Shown one piece after another: positions 8,220 to 15,485 of a DNA stretch of 64,000 nt. How positions within the stretch are numbered: the first letter of the stretch is position 1; every line of letters begins with the position of its first letter. The notes below the pieces were generated by a model, which saw nothing but the letters and a program-made list of their open reading frames with translations, did no database searches and was not told the DNA's origin. Source of the stretch: Saccharothrix tamanrassetensis (lineage in GTDB: Bacteria > Actinomycetota > Actinomycetes > Mycobacteriales > Pseudonocardiaceae); NCBI RefSeq assembly GCF_014203665.1, contig NZ_JACHJN010000010.1:248001-312000 (forward strand), read 5' to 3'. The position numbers were made by a program, and so were the translations under genes.

Positions 8220-8651
8220 GTGAGCGTGTCGCACACGGAGCCGCTGAGCGGCGAGTCGGATGACCCCTTGGCCGGGGTGGAACTGCGGATGGCCGCCGAC
8301 CCCACGCAGTTGTCGATCGTCCGGGCGGTGGCGGCGGACATCGCCATGCGCCAGGACTTCGACCTCGACTCGATCGAGGACTTGAAGCTGGCGGTGGACG
8401 AGGCGTGCTCCACGCTTATCTCGCTGGCCGCCCCGAGCACCGTGCTGAGCGCGCGGTTCATCGTGGTGAACGGGGCCGTCCAGGTATTCACCGCGGTCGG
8501 GTCGAAGCGTTCGGCGCCGCCGGACCGGGACAGCTTCGGCTGGCGGGTGCTCAGCGCCCTGGTGGACTCGGTGACCACGTGGGTGGCACCCCGGTCGGAT
8601 GCCTACGAAGTGCACATCGACCTCGTCAAGCGTTCGCAGGGGACCGCGTGA
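8220..8651 (+). CDS. UsfX/RsbW-type anti-sigma factor
   Basis: A 143-residue protein resembling mycobacterial UsfX: it has LSIVRAVAADIA, then IEDLKLAVDEACSTLI and SFGWRVLSALVDSVTTW. Like UsfX it lacks the canonical N-box asparagine and the DxGxG boxes of active anti-sigma kinases, so it probably binds sigma without strong kinase activity of its own. GTG at 8220 is used; GTG at 8226 is possible. Its stop overlaps the sigma start as GTGA, so antagonist and sigma are made together. The nearby STAS and HATPase genes are the likely switch that releases it. A paralogous pair lies at 51747-52846. Confidence 0.85.
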   Translation: MSVSHTEPLSGESDDPLAGVELRMAADPTQLSIVRAVAADIAMRQDFDLDSIEDLKLAVDEACSTLISLAAPSTVLSARFIVVNGAVQVFTAVGSKRSAPPDRDSFGWRVLSALVDSVTTWVAPRSDAYEVHIDLVKRSQGTA

Positions 8652-9436
8652 CGGCATCCGAAAACGGGGGCACCACTCGTTCGCAGGGGGACTACGACCA
8701 CCTGGCGCCGCTGTTCGTCCGGCTGGCCGCGACGGCCGAGGGCGACCCCCAGCGGGAGCGGCTGCGCGACGAGCTGGTCACCGAGCACCTGCCGGTGGCG
8801 CGGCACATCGCCCGCCGGTTCGGCCACCGCGGCGAGCCCTACGACGACCTGGTGCAGGTGGCGACGGTCGGCCTGATCAACGCGGTCGACCGGTTCGATC
8901 CGGAGCGGGGCAGCGACTTCCTGTCGTTCGCCGTGCCGACGATCATGGGCGAGGTGCGGAAGTACTTCCGCGACTCCAGCTGGTCGGTGCGGATGCCGCG
9001 CCGGCTCAAGGAGCTGCACCTGGCCATCAACGCCGGGTCGGCCCGGCTGTCGCAGCAGCTGGGGCGGGCTCCCACGCCCTCGGAGCTGGCCGAGCACCTG
9101 GGGTTGTCGCGCGACGAGATCCACGAGGGCCTCGCGGCGGGCAACGCCTACCACAGCGCGTCGCTGGACGACCTGCTGGTGGCCGACGACAGCTCCATCT
9201 CGCTGGGCAGCACGCTGGGCGAGGAGGACCCCGAGCTGGAGGCGATCGAGCAGCGGGAGGCACTGCACCCGCTGCTGGAGAAGCTGCCCGAGCGGGAGCG
9301 CAAGATCGTCGTCATGCGGTTCTTCGGGAACATGACGCAGACTCAGATCGCGCAGAAGGTCGGCATCTCGCAGATGCACGTGTCACGGCTGCTGGCCAAG
9401 ACGCTGCGGCAGTTGCGTGACGGGCTGACCGAGTAG
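8648..9436 (+). CDS. SigF/SigB-type RNA polymerase sigma factor (group 3)
   Basis: A 262-residue group 3 sigma factor with regions 2, 3 and 4. Region 2 includes GEPYDDLVQVATVGLINAVDRFDPERG and FAVPTIMGEVRKYFRD (about 65-110); region 3 follows MPRRLKELHLAI; region 4 ends with IAQKVGISQMHVSRLLAKTLRQL, the -35-binding helix-turn-helix. The GTG start overlaps the stop of the anti-sigma gene, with GCAGGGGA upstream. This family drives general stress or developmental genes from GTTT-N16-GGGTA promoters, several of which occur in this window. A strong hairpin terminator follows at 9482-9514. Confidence 0.93.
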   Translation: MTASENGGTTRSQGDYDHLAPLFVRLAATAEGDPQRERLRDELVTEHLPVARHIARRFGHRGEPYDDLVQVATVGLINAVDRFDPERGSDFLSFAVPTIMGEVRKYFRDSSWSVRMPRRLKELHLAINAGSARLSQQLGRAPTPSELAEHLGLSRDEIHEGLAAGNAYHSASLDDLLVADDSSISLGSTLGEEDPELEAIEQREALHPLLEKLPERERKIVVMRFFGNMTQTQIAQKVGISQMHVSRLLAKTLRQLRDGLTE

Positions 9437-9481
9437 GCGTGGCTTCGTGGAGGCCTGACCGCGCGGTGGTCGGGCTGACCG

Positions 9482-9514
9482 GCCGCGCGCGACGGGTTCC
9501 TGGTCGCGCGCGGC
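9482..9514 (+). terminator. Terminator after the first sigF-type gene
   Basis: GCCGCGCGCGAC (9482-9493) pairs perfectly with GTCGCGCGCGGC (9503-9514) across a 9-base loop and is followed by TTT. It begins 45 bases past the sigma stop codon. Confidence 0.75.
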
Positions 9515-9552
9515 TTTCTGCTGTCCGGGCCTGCCTGCGCCCGGTGTGGAAA

Positions 9553-9586
9553 GGCCTCGGACTGCTCGCAATCGCAGTCCGGGGCC
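9553..9586 (-). terminator. Hairpin downstream of the whiB-type gene
   Basis: GGCCTCGGACTGC (9553-9565) pairs with GCAGTCCGGGGCC (9574-9586), 13 bp with one T-G wobble and an 8-base loop. It could stop whiB transcription on the minus strand or act in both directions. Confidence 0.5.
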
Positions 9587-9753
9587 TGTTCGCTTCGAAC
9601 GCTCCGCTTCTTCGCTTCGAACGCTCCGCTTCGACCGCTCCGGTCGCACCGTGCGCCCGGACACTCCGGGCGGCTGGTGGCTGCCAACGCTTGTCGCTTC
9701 GAGCGCCTGGTCCGCCGAGGGGGTTTCGGCCGCCGGGTGCACGTGGTCGGGTG

Positions 9754-10047
9754 TCAGGCGGCGACTCGACGGCGTGCCGCGGCGATGATGCGCCGCCGCT
9801 CGTCCTCGCCCATGCCGCCCCAGACGCCGTAGGGCTCCTGGACGGCCAGGGCGTGCTCACGGCACTGGAGCAGCACCGGGCAGCGCCCGCACAGCTGCTT
9901 GGCACGCTCCTCGCGTGCCGCGCGGGCGGAGCCGCGCTCGTTGTCCGGGTGGAAGAAGACGGCACTGTCCCGGCCCCGGCAGAGGCCTTCCTTCTGCCAG
10001 TCCCAGACATCGGTCACGGGCTTGGGCAGGCGTGCGGTGCTGGTCAT
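9754..10047 (-). CDS. WhiB-family iron-sulfur regulator (WhiB3/WhiD type)
   Basis: A 97-residue Wbl protein. Four cysteines, C23, C53, C56 and C62, have the C-Xn-CxxC-x5-C spacing that ligates the [4Fe-4S] cluster, and GVWGGM (about 74-79) is the turn before the basic DNA-binding tail. The FFHPDNERG segment and the order of the first residues match WhiB3 of Mycobacterium and WhiD of Streptomyces better than WhiB1 or WhiB2. These proteins bind the primary sigma factor and sense redox/NO. ATG at 10047 has AGGGGG nearby. A SigF-type promoter lies about 50 bases upstream, and the neighbour is a SigF-type gene, so stress control is likely. Confidence 0.92.
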   Translation of the reverse strand: MTSTARLPKPVTDVWDWQKEGLCRGRDSAVFFHPDNERGSARAAREERAKQLCGRCPVLLQCREHALAVQEPYGVWGGMGEDERRRIIAAARRRVAA

Positions 10048-10093
10048 TTCGGACGTACCCCCTGCTGGAGTCGGTTCAGTCGCTGATCACTGC

Positions 10094-10120
10094 GTACCCC
10101 GGCGGATGGGGCGGACAAAC
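10094..10120 (-). promoter_or_regulatory. SigF/SigB-type promoter of the whiB-type gene
   Basis: On the minus strand GTTT (10120-10117), 17 bases, then GGGTAC (10099-10094). A second GGGTAC overlaps the ribosome site just 7 bases from the ATG but has a poorer -35 match. The first gives a leader of about 40 bases with a ribosome site. Confidence 0.6.
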
Positions 10121-10139
10121 GTGTCGGAACCCAATCGGG

Positions 10140-10352
10140 TTACCCCGGCTCACCCGGCTCACGCTCCGGGTTCTCCCGGGCCGGCCGCCCGTCCGACGCC
10201 CCGCCTTCCCGCTGCTCACGGGGCGTCGTGCGGCGGTCTGCGGCGCTCCGGTGCCCGACCGGGTCGACGCCTTCCTCCGGCGGGTCCACGCCGGGTTGGT
10301 CCCCGTCCGACTGCCCGACCTCGCCGAGGGGTCGCTCGTCGAGGTCGGTCAT
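10140..10352 (-). CDS. Small hydrophilic hypothetical protein
   Basis: A 70-residue acidic-then-basic, glutamate, proline and arginine-rich protein that I do not recognise; it begins MTDLDERPLGEVGQSDGDQ. No fold, membrane segment or motif is visible, and it is probably disordered. Its ATG overlaps the stop of the LLM oxidoreductase gene as ATGA, which argues for coupled translation. The composition is also what random high-GC frames look like, so it could be spurious. Confidence 0.4.
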   Translation of the reverse strand: MTDLDERPLGEVGQSDGDQPGVDPPEEGVDPVGHRSAADRRTTPREQREGGASDGRPARENPEREPGEPG

Positions 10353-11317
10353 CGCGCGCGCCCGTCGATCTGCGGGGCGACCTCGCGGACCCAGAACTCG
10401 AAGAACTCGTCCTGGAGGGGACCGATCTGCTGCACGTACACCTCGTCGTAGCCCGCGTCGGCGTACTCCCGCACGGCCTTGACGTACGGCTCCGGGTCGG
10501 GGCCGACCGGCAGCGGGGCCTGCGCCACCATCTCCTTGGTGACCAGGGTCGACGCCTGCTCGAAGTGCCGCGGCGTGGGCAGCACCTGGGCGAGTTCGCC
10601 GGGCAGGTGCTCGTTGGGCCACAGCCGGTGTGCCGTCTCGACGCCCTCGTCGGCGGTCGGGGCGTAGCACACCTTGAAGCCCGCCTGGGTGGGCTTGCCG
10701 TGGCCGCCGGTCTCGTGGAACTTGTTGACCAGCGACTCGTCCGGCATGGTGCTGCACAGGCCGTCGCCGATCCGCCCGGCCAGCGTGGCGGCCTTCGGGC
10801 CGAACGCGGAGACGTAGATCGGCACCGGCTCGTCGGGCAGCGTGTAGATCCGCGCGTTCTCGACGGTGTAGTGCTTGCCGCGGTGCTCGACGTCCTCGCC
10901 GGTGTGCAGCTTGCGGATCACCTCGACGGCCTCCTCCAGCATCTCCAGCCTGCGCGGCGCGGAGGGCCAGGGGTCGCCGAGGATGTGCTCGTTGAGGGCC
11001 TCGCCCGAGCCGACGCCGAGCACGAACCGGCCTTCGAGCTGCACGGCGGCGGTGGCGGCGGCCTGGGCGATGACGGCCGGGTGGATGCGTACCGTGGGAC
11101 ACGTGACGCCGGTGGTGACGGGCAGGGTCGTCGCCTCGGACAGCGCGCCGATCACCGACCACACGAACGGGCTCTCGCCCTGTTCGTCGTTCCACGGGTG
11201 GTAGTGGTCGGAGATCCACAGCCGTTCGAAACCGGCGTCCTGCGCCCGGCGGGCCTGCCGGACGAGTTCACGTGGTCCGTGCTCCTCGCACGACAGGAAG
11301 TAACCGATGCTGACCAT
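10349..11317 (-). CDS. LLM-class F420-dependent oxidoreductase
   Basis: A 322-residue TIM-barrel flavin/F420-dependent oxidoreductase of the luciferase-like family, closest in style to the F420-dependent glucose-6-phosphate dehydrogenase-related group. It shows GYFLSCEEHGP at the start, WISDHYHPW (about 34-42), TGVTCPTVRIHPAVIAQAAAT (about 68-88) and FVLGVGSGEALNEH (about 97-110), typical for F420 binding. ATG at 11317 opens the conserved start. The substrate cannot be assigned. It ends in an ATGA overlap with the small gene downstream. Confidence 0.88.
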   Translation of the reverse strand: MVSIGYFLSCEEHGPRELVRQARRAQDAGFERLWISDHYHPWNDEQGESPFVWSVIGALSEATTLPVTTGVTCPTVRIHPAVIAQAAATAAVQLEGRFVLGVGSGEALNEHILGDPWPSAPRRLEMLEEAVEVIRKLHTGEDVEHRGKHYTVENARIYTLPDEPVPIYVSAFGPKAATLAGRIGDGLCSTMPDESLVNKFHETGGHGKPTQAGFKVCYAPTADEGVETAHRLWPNEHLPGELAQVLPTPRHFEQASTLVTKEMVAQAPLPVGPDPEPYVKAVREYADAGYDEVYVQQIGPLQDEFFEFWVREVAPQIDGRAR

Positions 11318-11490
11318 GGGCGTCGGTTACCCGCGCAGGGCCTCCTGAACCTCGGTGCGGACGGCTCCGCGCACCACGTCCCACGCGTTCGGGCACGCCT
11401 TCGGCGGTGGCTTTCACCTGGTCGAATGACGGCGGCCCGGGCAGCGGTCCGTCCCGGATCGGAGCACCGGCACACCGGGTGCCCGGGAGG

Positions 11491-12147
11491 TCACAGCGGT
11501 AGCAGCATCCGACCGCCGAGCAGCAGCGCGCCGATGGTGACCACGGCGAACAGCAGCACCCAGAGCAGGCCCGGCACGCGGGTGATCCGGGCCAGCTGGT
11601 CGGCGTCGGAGTGCGGTGCCCGCCCGCGCAGCCGGCGGCTCTGCAGCTCCCCCACCGGCCGCACCCCGCCCAGCAGCAGGAACCACGCCACGAACAGCGC
11701 GAACGCCGCCTGCCACTCCGCCGTGGCGTACCAGGACACGGCGAACATCACCGCGCCGGTCAGCACCACCGACAGCACGCCGAACAGGTTGCGGATCATG
11801 ATCAGCATCCCGGCCAGCAGCACCACCGTCGCCCACAGCAGCGGGCGCACCTGCTCGGCGGTGACCAGCGCCGCCGCACCGAGGCCGAGCAGCGACGGGG
11901 TCACGTACCCGGCGACGTACATGAGCACCACGGCGAGTCCGGTCGGCCTGCCGCGCGACACGGTCACGCCGGACGTGTCCGCGTTCAGCTTGATGCCCTC
12001 CAGCCGGCGGCCGGTGAGCAGCGCGACCAGGGCGTGGCCGCCCTCGTGCGCGATGGTGATCGTGTTGCGGCTGAACCGCCAGATACCGGGACTGGCCACC
12101 AGGACCAGGGCGAGCACGGCGGGCGCCCACTGCGTGAGTGTCGACAT
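11491..12147 (-). CDS. M50-like membrane metalloprotease family protein
   Basis: A 218-residue polytopic membrane protein with a zinc-protease motif HEGGH at H34-E35-H38 within the first membrane-proximal region, as in the M50B-like family. At least five hydrophobic segments follow (for example VVLMYVAGYVTPSLLGLG, LLWATVVLLAGMLIMI, AAFALFVAWFLLL). The usual distant Asp ligand of site-2 proteases is not obvious, so proteolytic activity is not certain. ATG at 12147 is used. It is divergent from the aldo/keto reductase gene with only 58 bp between them. Confidence 0.8.
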   Translation of the reverse strand: MSTLTQWAPAVLALVLVASPGIWRFSRNTITIAHEGGHALVALLTGRRLEGIKLNADTSGVTVSRGRPTGLAVVLMYVAGYVTPSLLGLGAAALVTAEQVRPLLWATVVLLAGMLIMIRNLFGVLSVVLTGAVMFAVSWYATAEWQAAFALFVAWFLLLGGVRPVGELQSRRLRGRAPHSDADQLARITRVPGLLWVLLFAVVTIGALLLGGRMLLPL

Positions 12148-12205
12148 CGCCGTCCAGGATGCCAGGCTTGACCTGGAGCGCGGTCCAGCATCCAGGCTCA
12201 GGGCC

Positions 12206-13150
12206 GTGAAACCACAGCACATCGGTTCTCTCCGGGTCAGCGCCCTGTGCCTGGGCACGCTGCCGTTCGGCAAGCACGTGGACGAGCGGACGTCGTTCGC
12301 GATCCTCGACCGGTTCGTCGCGGCCGGCGGGACCTTCCTGGACACCGCGAACAACTACGTGTTCTGGGACGGCGGCACGGGCGACGAGAGCGAGGAGACC
12401 ATCGGCCGCTGGCTGGCCGCGCGCGGCAACCGGGACGACGTGGTCATCGCGACCAAGCTGGGGGCCCGGCCGCGCACGCCGGGCGCGGGCCTGGAGGACG
12501 CGGAGGGCCTGTCCGGCGCGACCGTGCGCCGTGCCGCCGAGGACAGCCTGAAGCGGCTGGGCACGGACCGGATCGACCTGTACTACAGCCACGTCGAGGA
12601 CCGGTCGGTTCCGCTGGAGGACACCCTGGGCGGGTTCGCCGCACTCGTGGAGGCCGGGGCGGTCCGTGAGATCGGGGCGAGCAACCACGCCACCTGGCGG
12701 CTGGAGCGGGCACGTGCCGTGTCACGGGCGAACGGCTGGCCGCTGTACACGGCCGTGCAGCAGCGGTACAGCTACCTGCGACCCCGGCCGCACGTGAAGC
12801 TGCCCGAGTGGGCGCACGTGCACATGACCGAGGAGCTGTTCGACTACGCGAAGACCGAGGGCGACGTGGCGCTGCTGGCGTACTCGCCGCTGCTGTCCGG
12901 CGCGTACCGGGACAAGCCGTTGGGCGAGGGCTACCACCACCCCGGCACCACGCGGCGGCTGGCCGTGCTGCACGAGATCGCGGCGGAGCTGGGCGCGACG
13001 GTGAACCAGGTGGTGCTGGCCTGGCTGGTGCGGCAGGGCGTCACGCCGATCGTGGGTGCCAGTTCGGTGGCCCAGCTGGACGAGTCGCTCGGTGCGTTCG
13101 ACCTGGAACTCGACGACGACCAGGTCGCCCGCCTGGACGGGGCCGCGTAG
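12206..13150 (+). CDS. Aldo/keto reductase
   Basis: A 314-residue NADPH-dependent aldo/keto reductase (TIM barrel). Visible signatures are the catalytic Asp/Tyr region FLDTANNYVFW, the catalytic lysine strand VVIATKLG, YYSHVEDRSVPLEDTLGGF and, near the C-terminus, the cofactor loop TPIVGASSVAQLDESLGA. GTG at 12206 gives the family start KPQHIGSLRVSALCLGTLPFG. It resembles the ion-channel-beta/general stress type of AKR. The substrate is unknown. A strong bidirectional hairpin follows. Confidence 0.9.
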   Translation: MKPQHIGSLRVSALCLGTLPFGKHVDERTSFAILDRFVAAGGTFLDTANNYVFWDGGTGDESEETIGRWLAARGNRDDVVIATKLGARPRTPGAGLEDAEGLSGATVRRAAEDSLKRLGTDRIDLYYSHVEDRSVPLEDTLGGFAALVEAGAVREIGASNHATWRLERARAVSRANGWPLYTAVQQRYSYLRPRPHVKLPEWAHVHMTEELFDYAKTEGDVALLAYSPLLSGAYRDKPLGEGYHHPGTTRRLAVLHEIAAELGATVNQVVLAWLVRQGVTPIVGASSVAQLDESLGAFDLELDDDQVARLDGAA

Positions 13151-13188
13151 CGGAAGGCGACCGCACGACGGGAAGGGGCGCACAGCGA

Positions 13189-13227
13189 GAGGAGGGGCAC
13201 CGTCCGCAGTGGACGGTGCCCCTCCTC
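13189..13227. terminator. Bidirectional terminator hairpin
   Basis: A perfect 17-bp stem (13189-13205 with 13211-13227) and a 5-base loop GCAGT lie between the convergent aldo/keto reductase and DUF4383 genes. Confidence 0.85.
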
Positions 13228-13249
13228 GTCGGCTTTGTCGGTCGACCTG

Positions 13250-13966
13250 TCAGCGGTAGTGGCGCGCCTTCTGCTGCTCGGCGATGGCCGGGTCGATCGG
13301 CTGGACCGGCCGCGGCGACACGGTCGGGTCCGCGGACTCGACGCGCGCGTCGTGCGGCCGGTCGGTGTGCTCGTCGAGCGGCCGGTCGGTGCGCCCGTCG
13401 TGCGCCCGGACGCCCTGGTCGGGCAACGCTTCCCGGTCGCGCTGGACCGGCATCTCCCGATCGCGGATGCTCTCGTCGCGAACCGGCTCGGCGACCGGTT
13501 CCACCTCCTGCTCCGGCACGACGACCTTCCGCCGCGCGGGCAGCACGGCGATCAGCAGGCCGACCGCCGCCAGACCGAGGTGCAGCCAGTTGTCGGCGAT
13601 GTTGAGCGCCAACGGGTTCCCGAGCCGCTCGATCGGGTTCGCCGCCACCACACCGGTCAGCATCAGGCCCCACACCAGCACGGCGCCGTAGACCAGGAAC
13701 ACGATCCAGCCGTACAGCCGGGCCAGGCCCGAGCCGGTGGCCATCAGCAGACCCAGCACGCCGAACGCCAGGTGGATCACGTTGTGGAGCGGGTTGACCG
13801 CGAAGCCGAGCAGCATCGAGTGCTGTTCGCCCGCGAAGTCGCCGAACCCGGTACGCACGAAGCCGGCGATGCCGGCGACGAGGAACGCCAAGCCGAGCAG
13901 GCCGGCCAGCACCTGGGCGGGCTGGAGTCCCGCGACCTTGACGCGACCGACGGTCGAGTGGGTCAT
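13250..13966 (-). CDS. DUF4383 membrane protein with long acidic/basic tail
   Basis: A 238-residue membrane protein. The first 150 residues hold four hydrophobic segments (VLAGLLGLAFLVAGIAGFV, NPLHNVIHLAFGVLGLLMAT, LYGWIVFLVYGAVLVWGLML, WLHLGLAAVGLLIAVLPA) with the NPLHNVIHL motif of DUF4383. The last 85 residues are a charged low-complexity tail (DRE, DRP, EHTDRPHD repeats), which is unusual for the family. ATG at 13966 follows GGGAGGG. A SigF-type promoter (GGTTT-N16-GGGTAG) lies about 60 bases upstream. A smaller family member, lacking the tail, follows the second sigma gene at 52867. Confidence 0.85.
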   Translation of the reverse strand: MTHSTVGRVKVAGLQPAQVLAGLLGLAFLVAGIAGFVRTGFGDFAGEQHSMLLGFAVNPLHNVIHLAFGVLGLLMATGSGLARLYGWIVFLVYGAVLVWGLMLTGVVAANPIERLGNPLALNIADNWLHLGLAAVGLLIAVLPARRKVVVPEQEVEPVAEPVRDESIRDREMPVQRDREALPDQGVRAHDGRTDRPLDEHTDRPHDARVESADPTVSPRPVQPIDPAIAEQQKARHYR

Positions 13967-14023
13967 CACGCCCTCCCACGAGGACAGCGGGAGCCCGCCA
14001 GCCGGGCTCCGGACGACCCTCGA

Positions 14024-14050
14024 CTACCCGACCGCCGGGAAGGGCAAACC
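14024..14050 (-). promoter_or_regulatory. SigF/SigB-type promoter of the DUF4383 gene
   Basis: On the minus strand GGTTT (14050-14046), exactly 16 bases, then GGGTAG (14029-14024). The -35 is a perfect match to the SigF consensus and the -10 differs only at its last base. The ATG is about 58 bases downstream. Confidence 0.65.
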
Positions 14051-14258
14051 ACGGGTGGAAGCGGGCGCACGGACCCGCCCCCGACCGGACAGGAGTCACC
14101 ACCTCGCCGTGCCGAGGTTTCGTCCCGACCCACCCCATGAAGGCCGGGGCGTCGCGTCGCGGGATATACCGCGCGATTCATCGACAAATTGCGCAATAGG
14201 ACTGCGGCAATAGCGGACAACACGGCCGGCAGAGGCCGGACGACCGCCTGCGGGCAAC

Positions 14259-14342
14259 CTAAGCGCAGGTCAGCAGCGGAAGGACTGCTTCACGAAGCAC
14301 ACACGTCGCCGCGCCGGTCCACTCGGTCTCATTGCCATTCAC
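14259..14342 (-). CDS. Candidate 27-residue small protein
   Basis: GTG at 14342 is preceded at 6 bases by AAAGGAGG, the best ribosome site in this part of the window. The frame reads VNGNETEWTGAATC, then VLREAVLPLLTCA, and stops at TAG. A second frame from ATG at 14338 (10 bases from the same site) reads MAMRPSGPARRRVCFVKQSF plus RC and stops at 14270; it is about as plausible. A vegetative-type promoter lies just upstream. No modifying enzyme is adjacent, so a RiPP role is not supported; a leader peptide is possible but the next gene downstream is 290 bp away. Confidence 0.35.
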   Translation of the reverse strand: MNGNETEWTGAATCVLREAVLPLLTCA

Positions 14343-14371
14343 GAAGCTCCTCCTTTCCTGTGGCTGCCAAG

Positions 14372-14401
14372 ACTATGTCTCCCGCAACGGGCTGCCGTCA
14401 A
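14372..14401 (-). promoter_or_regulatory. Vegetative-type promoter ahead of the small ORF
   Basis: On the minus strand TTGACG (14401-14396), 18 bases, then CATAGT (14377-14372), in a locally AT-richer stretch. The predicted start lies about 20 bases ahead of the AAAGGAGG site. Confidence 0.5.
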
Positions 14402-14540
14402 AGCATTAACCGAATTGAAGGCCGTTGCCCGGCCGGGCGCGGTGATCGGTGGGGCGCACCCGGATGCCGGCGTCGAGTTGATCGTCCACCAGGGCCGGGC
14501 GGTCACCGCGGTCGACCGCTCACGAGGGCCGATCGATCAC

Positions 14541-14627
14541 CACGGCCGATCGCTCACGAGGGCCGATCATCAGCACGGCCGATCGCTCACGAGGGCCGAT
14601 CATCAGCACGGCCGATCGGTCACCGGG
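14541..14627. repeat. 33-bp tandem repeat, about 2.5 copies
   Basis: Units at 14541-14573 and 14574-14606 are identical, each starting CACGGCCGATCGCTCACGAG; a partial third runs to about 14627 and a decayed copy precedes them from about 14512. The unit contains CGATCG and GATC sites. It lies between the 3' end of the DUF3152 gene and the small ORF. Confidence 0.85.
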
Positions 14628-14639
14628 CGGCTGGGTCGA

Positions 14640-15485
14640 TCACCGGGGCGGATCGGGCCACGGGTTGGGGGTGCACCACTTGCCGTCCGGCGCGACCGCG
14701 ATCCCCTGGTCGCTGCCCGCGATGATGGTCGCCAACTCGTCGTTGCCGGTGCTCAGCGTCTGCTGCATCATCACCGGCGCGGGTCCGCCGTCCTCCGGGC
14801 AGGGCTCGTGCCCGAAGCCCAGGAAGTGCCCGACCTCGTGGTTGACGGCATATGCCTGATAGCCCCTGAGGTCGTCCCCGAAGGCGTAGGCGCCCCGGAA
14901 CCACCGCGCCGCACTGACGTACACGGTCGCGCCCACCCGGCACGAGGTGTCGTACGGCAGCTCGAAGCCGCACAGCGCGCGGGCGGTCTCCTGCGCGGCC
15001 AGCCTGACCCGGAAATCCGGCTCCTCGCGATCCACCCGCCGGAACGCGAACCGCCCGCCGCTGGTCCAGCCGCGCGGGTGGGCCAGCGCGTGGCCCACCC
15101 GCGCGGCGAAGGCGTCGTCGCCCTGGGGTAGGGCGACCCCCGCTTCCACCTCCACCGCGTAGGTCCGCACCGTTCCGGTCCCCACGGTGCGGGTCGTGCC
15201 CGGCACGGTCCGCCAGGTGCCGGTCCCGCGTTGCGGGAACGGCTCGCCCGGCGGCAGTTCGGCACTGGACCGGCGGAGGCCGGGCGGCGGCTCGGGCGGG
15301 TCGGCCGGCCGGGTCGCCGCGCCGGCGTCGGCGGGGGTCCGCCCGTGGGCGACGACCTCCCACGACGCCATGCGCGCGTCCAGCGCCATCACCGTCGCGG
15401 CGGCCAGGCAGATGCCGACCAGGTAGTGCGGCAGGCGCGTGCGGGCTCCACCGGACGGCGGGCGCCGCCGGGCAGGGTGTCTCAT
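14640..15485 (-). CDS. DUF3152 membrane-anchored metzincin-like protein
   Basis: A 281-residue protein with one N-terminal membrane segment (YLVGICLAAATVMAL, about 21-35), a proline-rich linker and a DUF3152 domain. Near residue 220 it carries HEVGHFLGFGHE, the HExxHxxGxxH zinc motif of metzincins, and a downstream VMMQQT resembles a Met-turn, so it may be an extracytoplasmic metalloprotease. Two cysteines in the domain (ALCGF, TSCRV) and two later ones (EPCPED, KWCTP) may form disulfides. ATG at 15485 overlaps the stop of the DivIVA-like gene, so the two form an operon. Substrate unknown. Confidence 0.87.
   Translation of the reverse strand: MRHPARRRPPSGGARTRLPHYLVGICLAAATVMALDARMASWEVVAHGRTPADAGAATRPADPPEPPPGLRRSSAELPPGEPFPQRGTGTWRTVPGTTRTVGTGTVRTYAVEVEAGVALPQGDDAFAARVGHALAHPRGWTSGGRFAFRRVDREEPDFRVRLAAQETARALCGFELPYDTSCRVGATVYVSAARWFRGAYAFGDDLRGYQAYAVNHEVGHFLGFGHEPCPEDGGPAPVMMQQTLSTGNDELATIIAGSDQGIAVAPDGKWCTPNPWPDPPR

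Larger units (their letters stand above)
9437..9753. other. 317-bp convergent intergenic region with two hairpins and a 22-bp repeat
   Basis: No gene is supported. It holds the sigma-gene terminator (9482-9514), a second hairpin (9553-9586) and two direct copies of CGCTTCGAACGCTCCGCTT at 9591-9609 and 9613-9631, period 22 bp. The hairpins fit a convergent junction between sigF-type and whiB-type genes. Confidence 0.6.
13967..14639. other. 673-bp intergenic region: SigF-type promoter, possible small gene, 33-bp repeats
   Basis: This region holds the DUF4383 promoter (14024-14050), a candidate small gene with its own promoter (14259-14401) and tandem 33-bp repeats (14541-14627). All are entered separately. 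No larger gene is supported. Confidence 0.6.

Noticed and set aside
9899..12205. Long plus-strand open frame upstream of the aldo/keto reductase
   Set aside because: Only the part from 12206 encodes the reductase. The rest is antisense to the LLM oxidoreductase and M50-like genes and has shadow composition.
14541..14627. CRISPR array
   Set aside because: The 33-bp units abut without variable spacers, and no cas genes are nearby.
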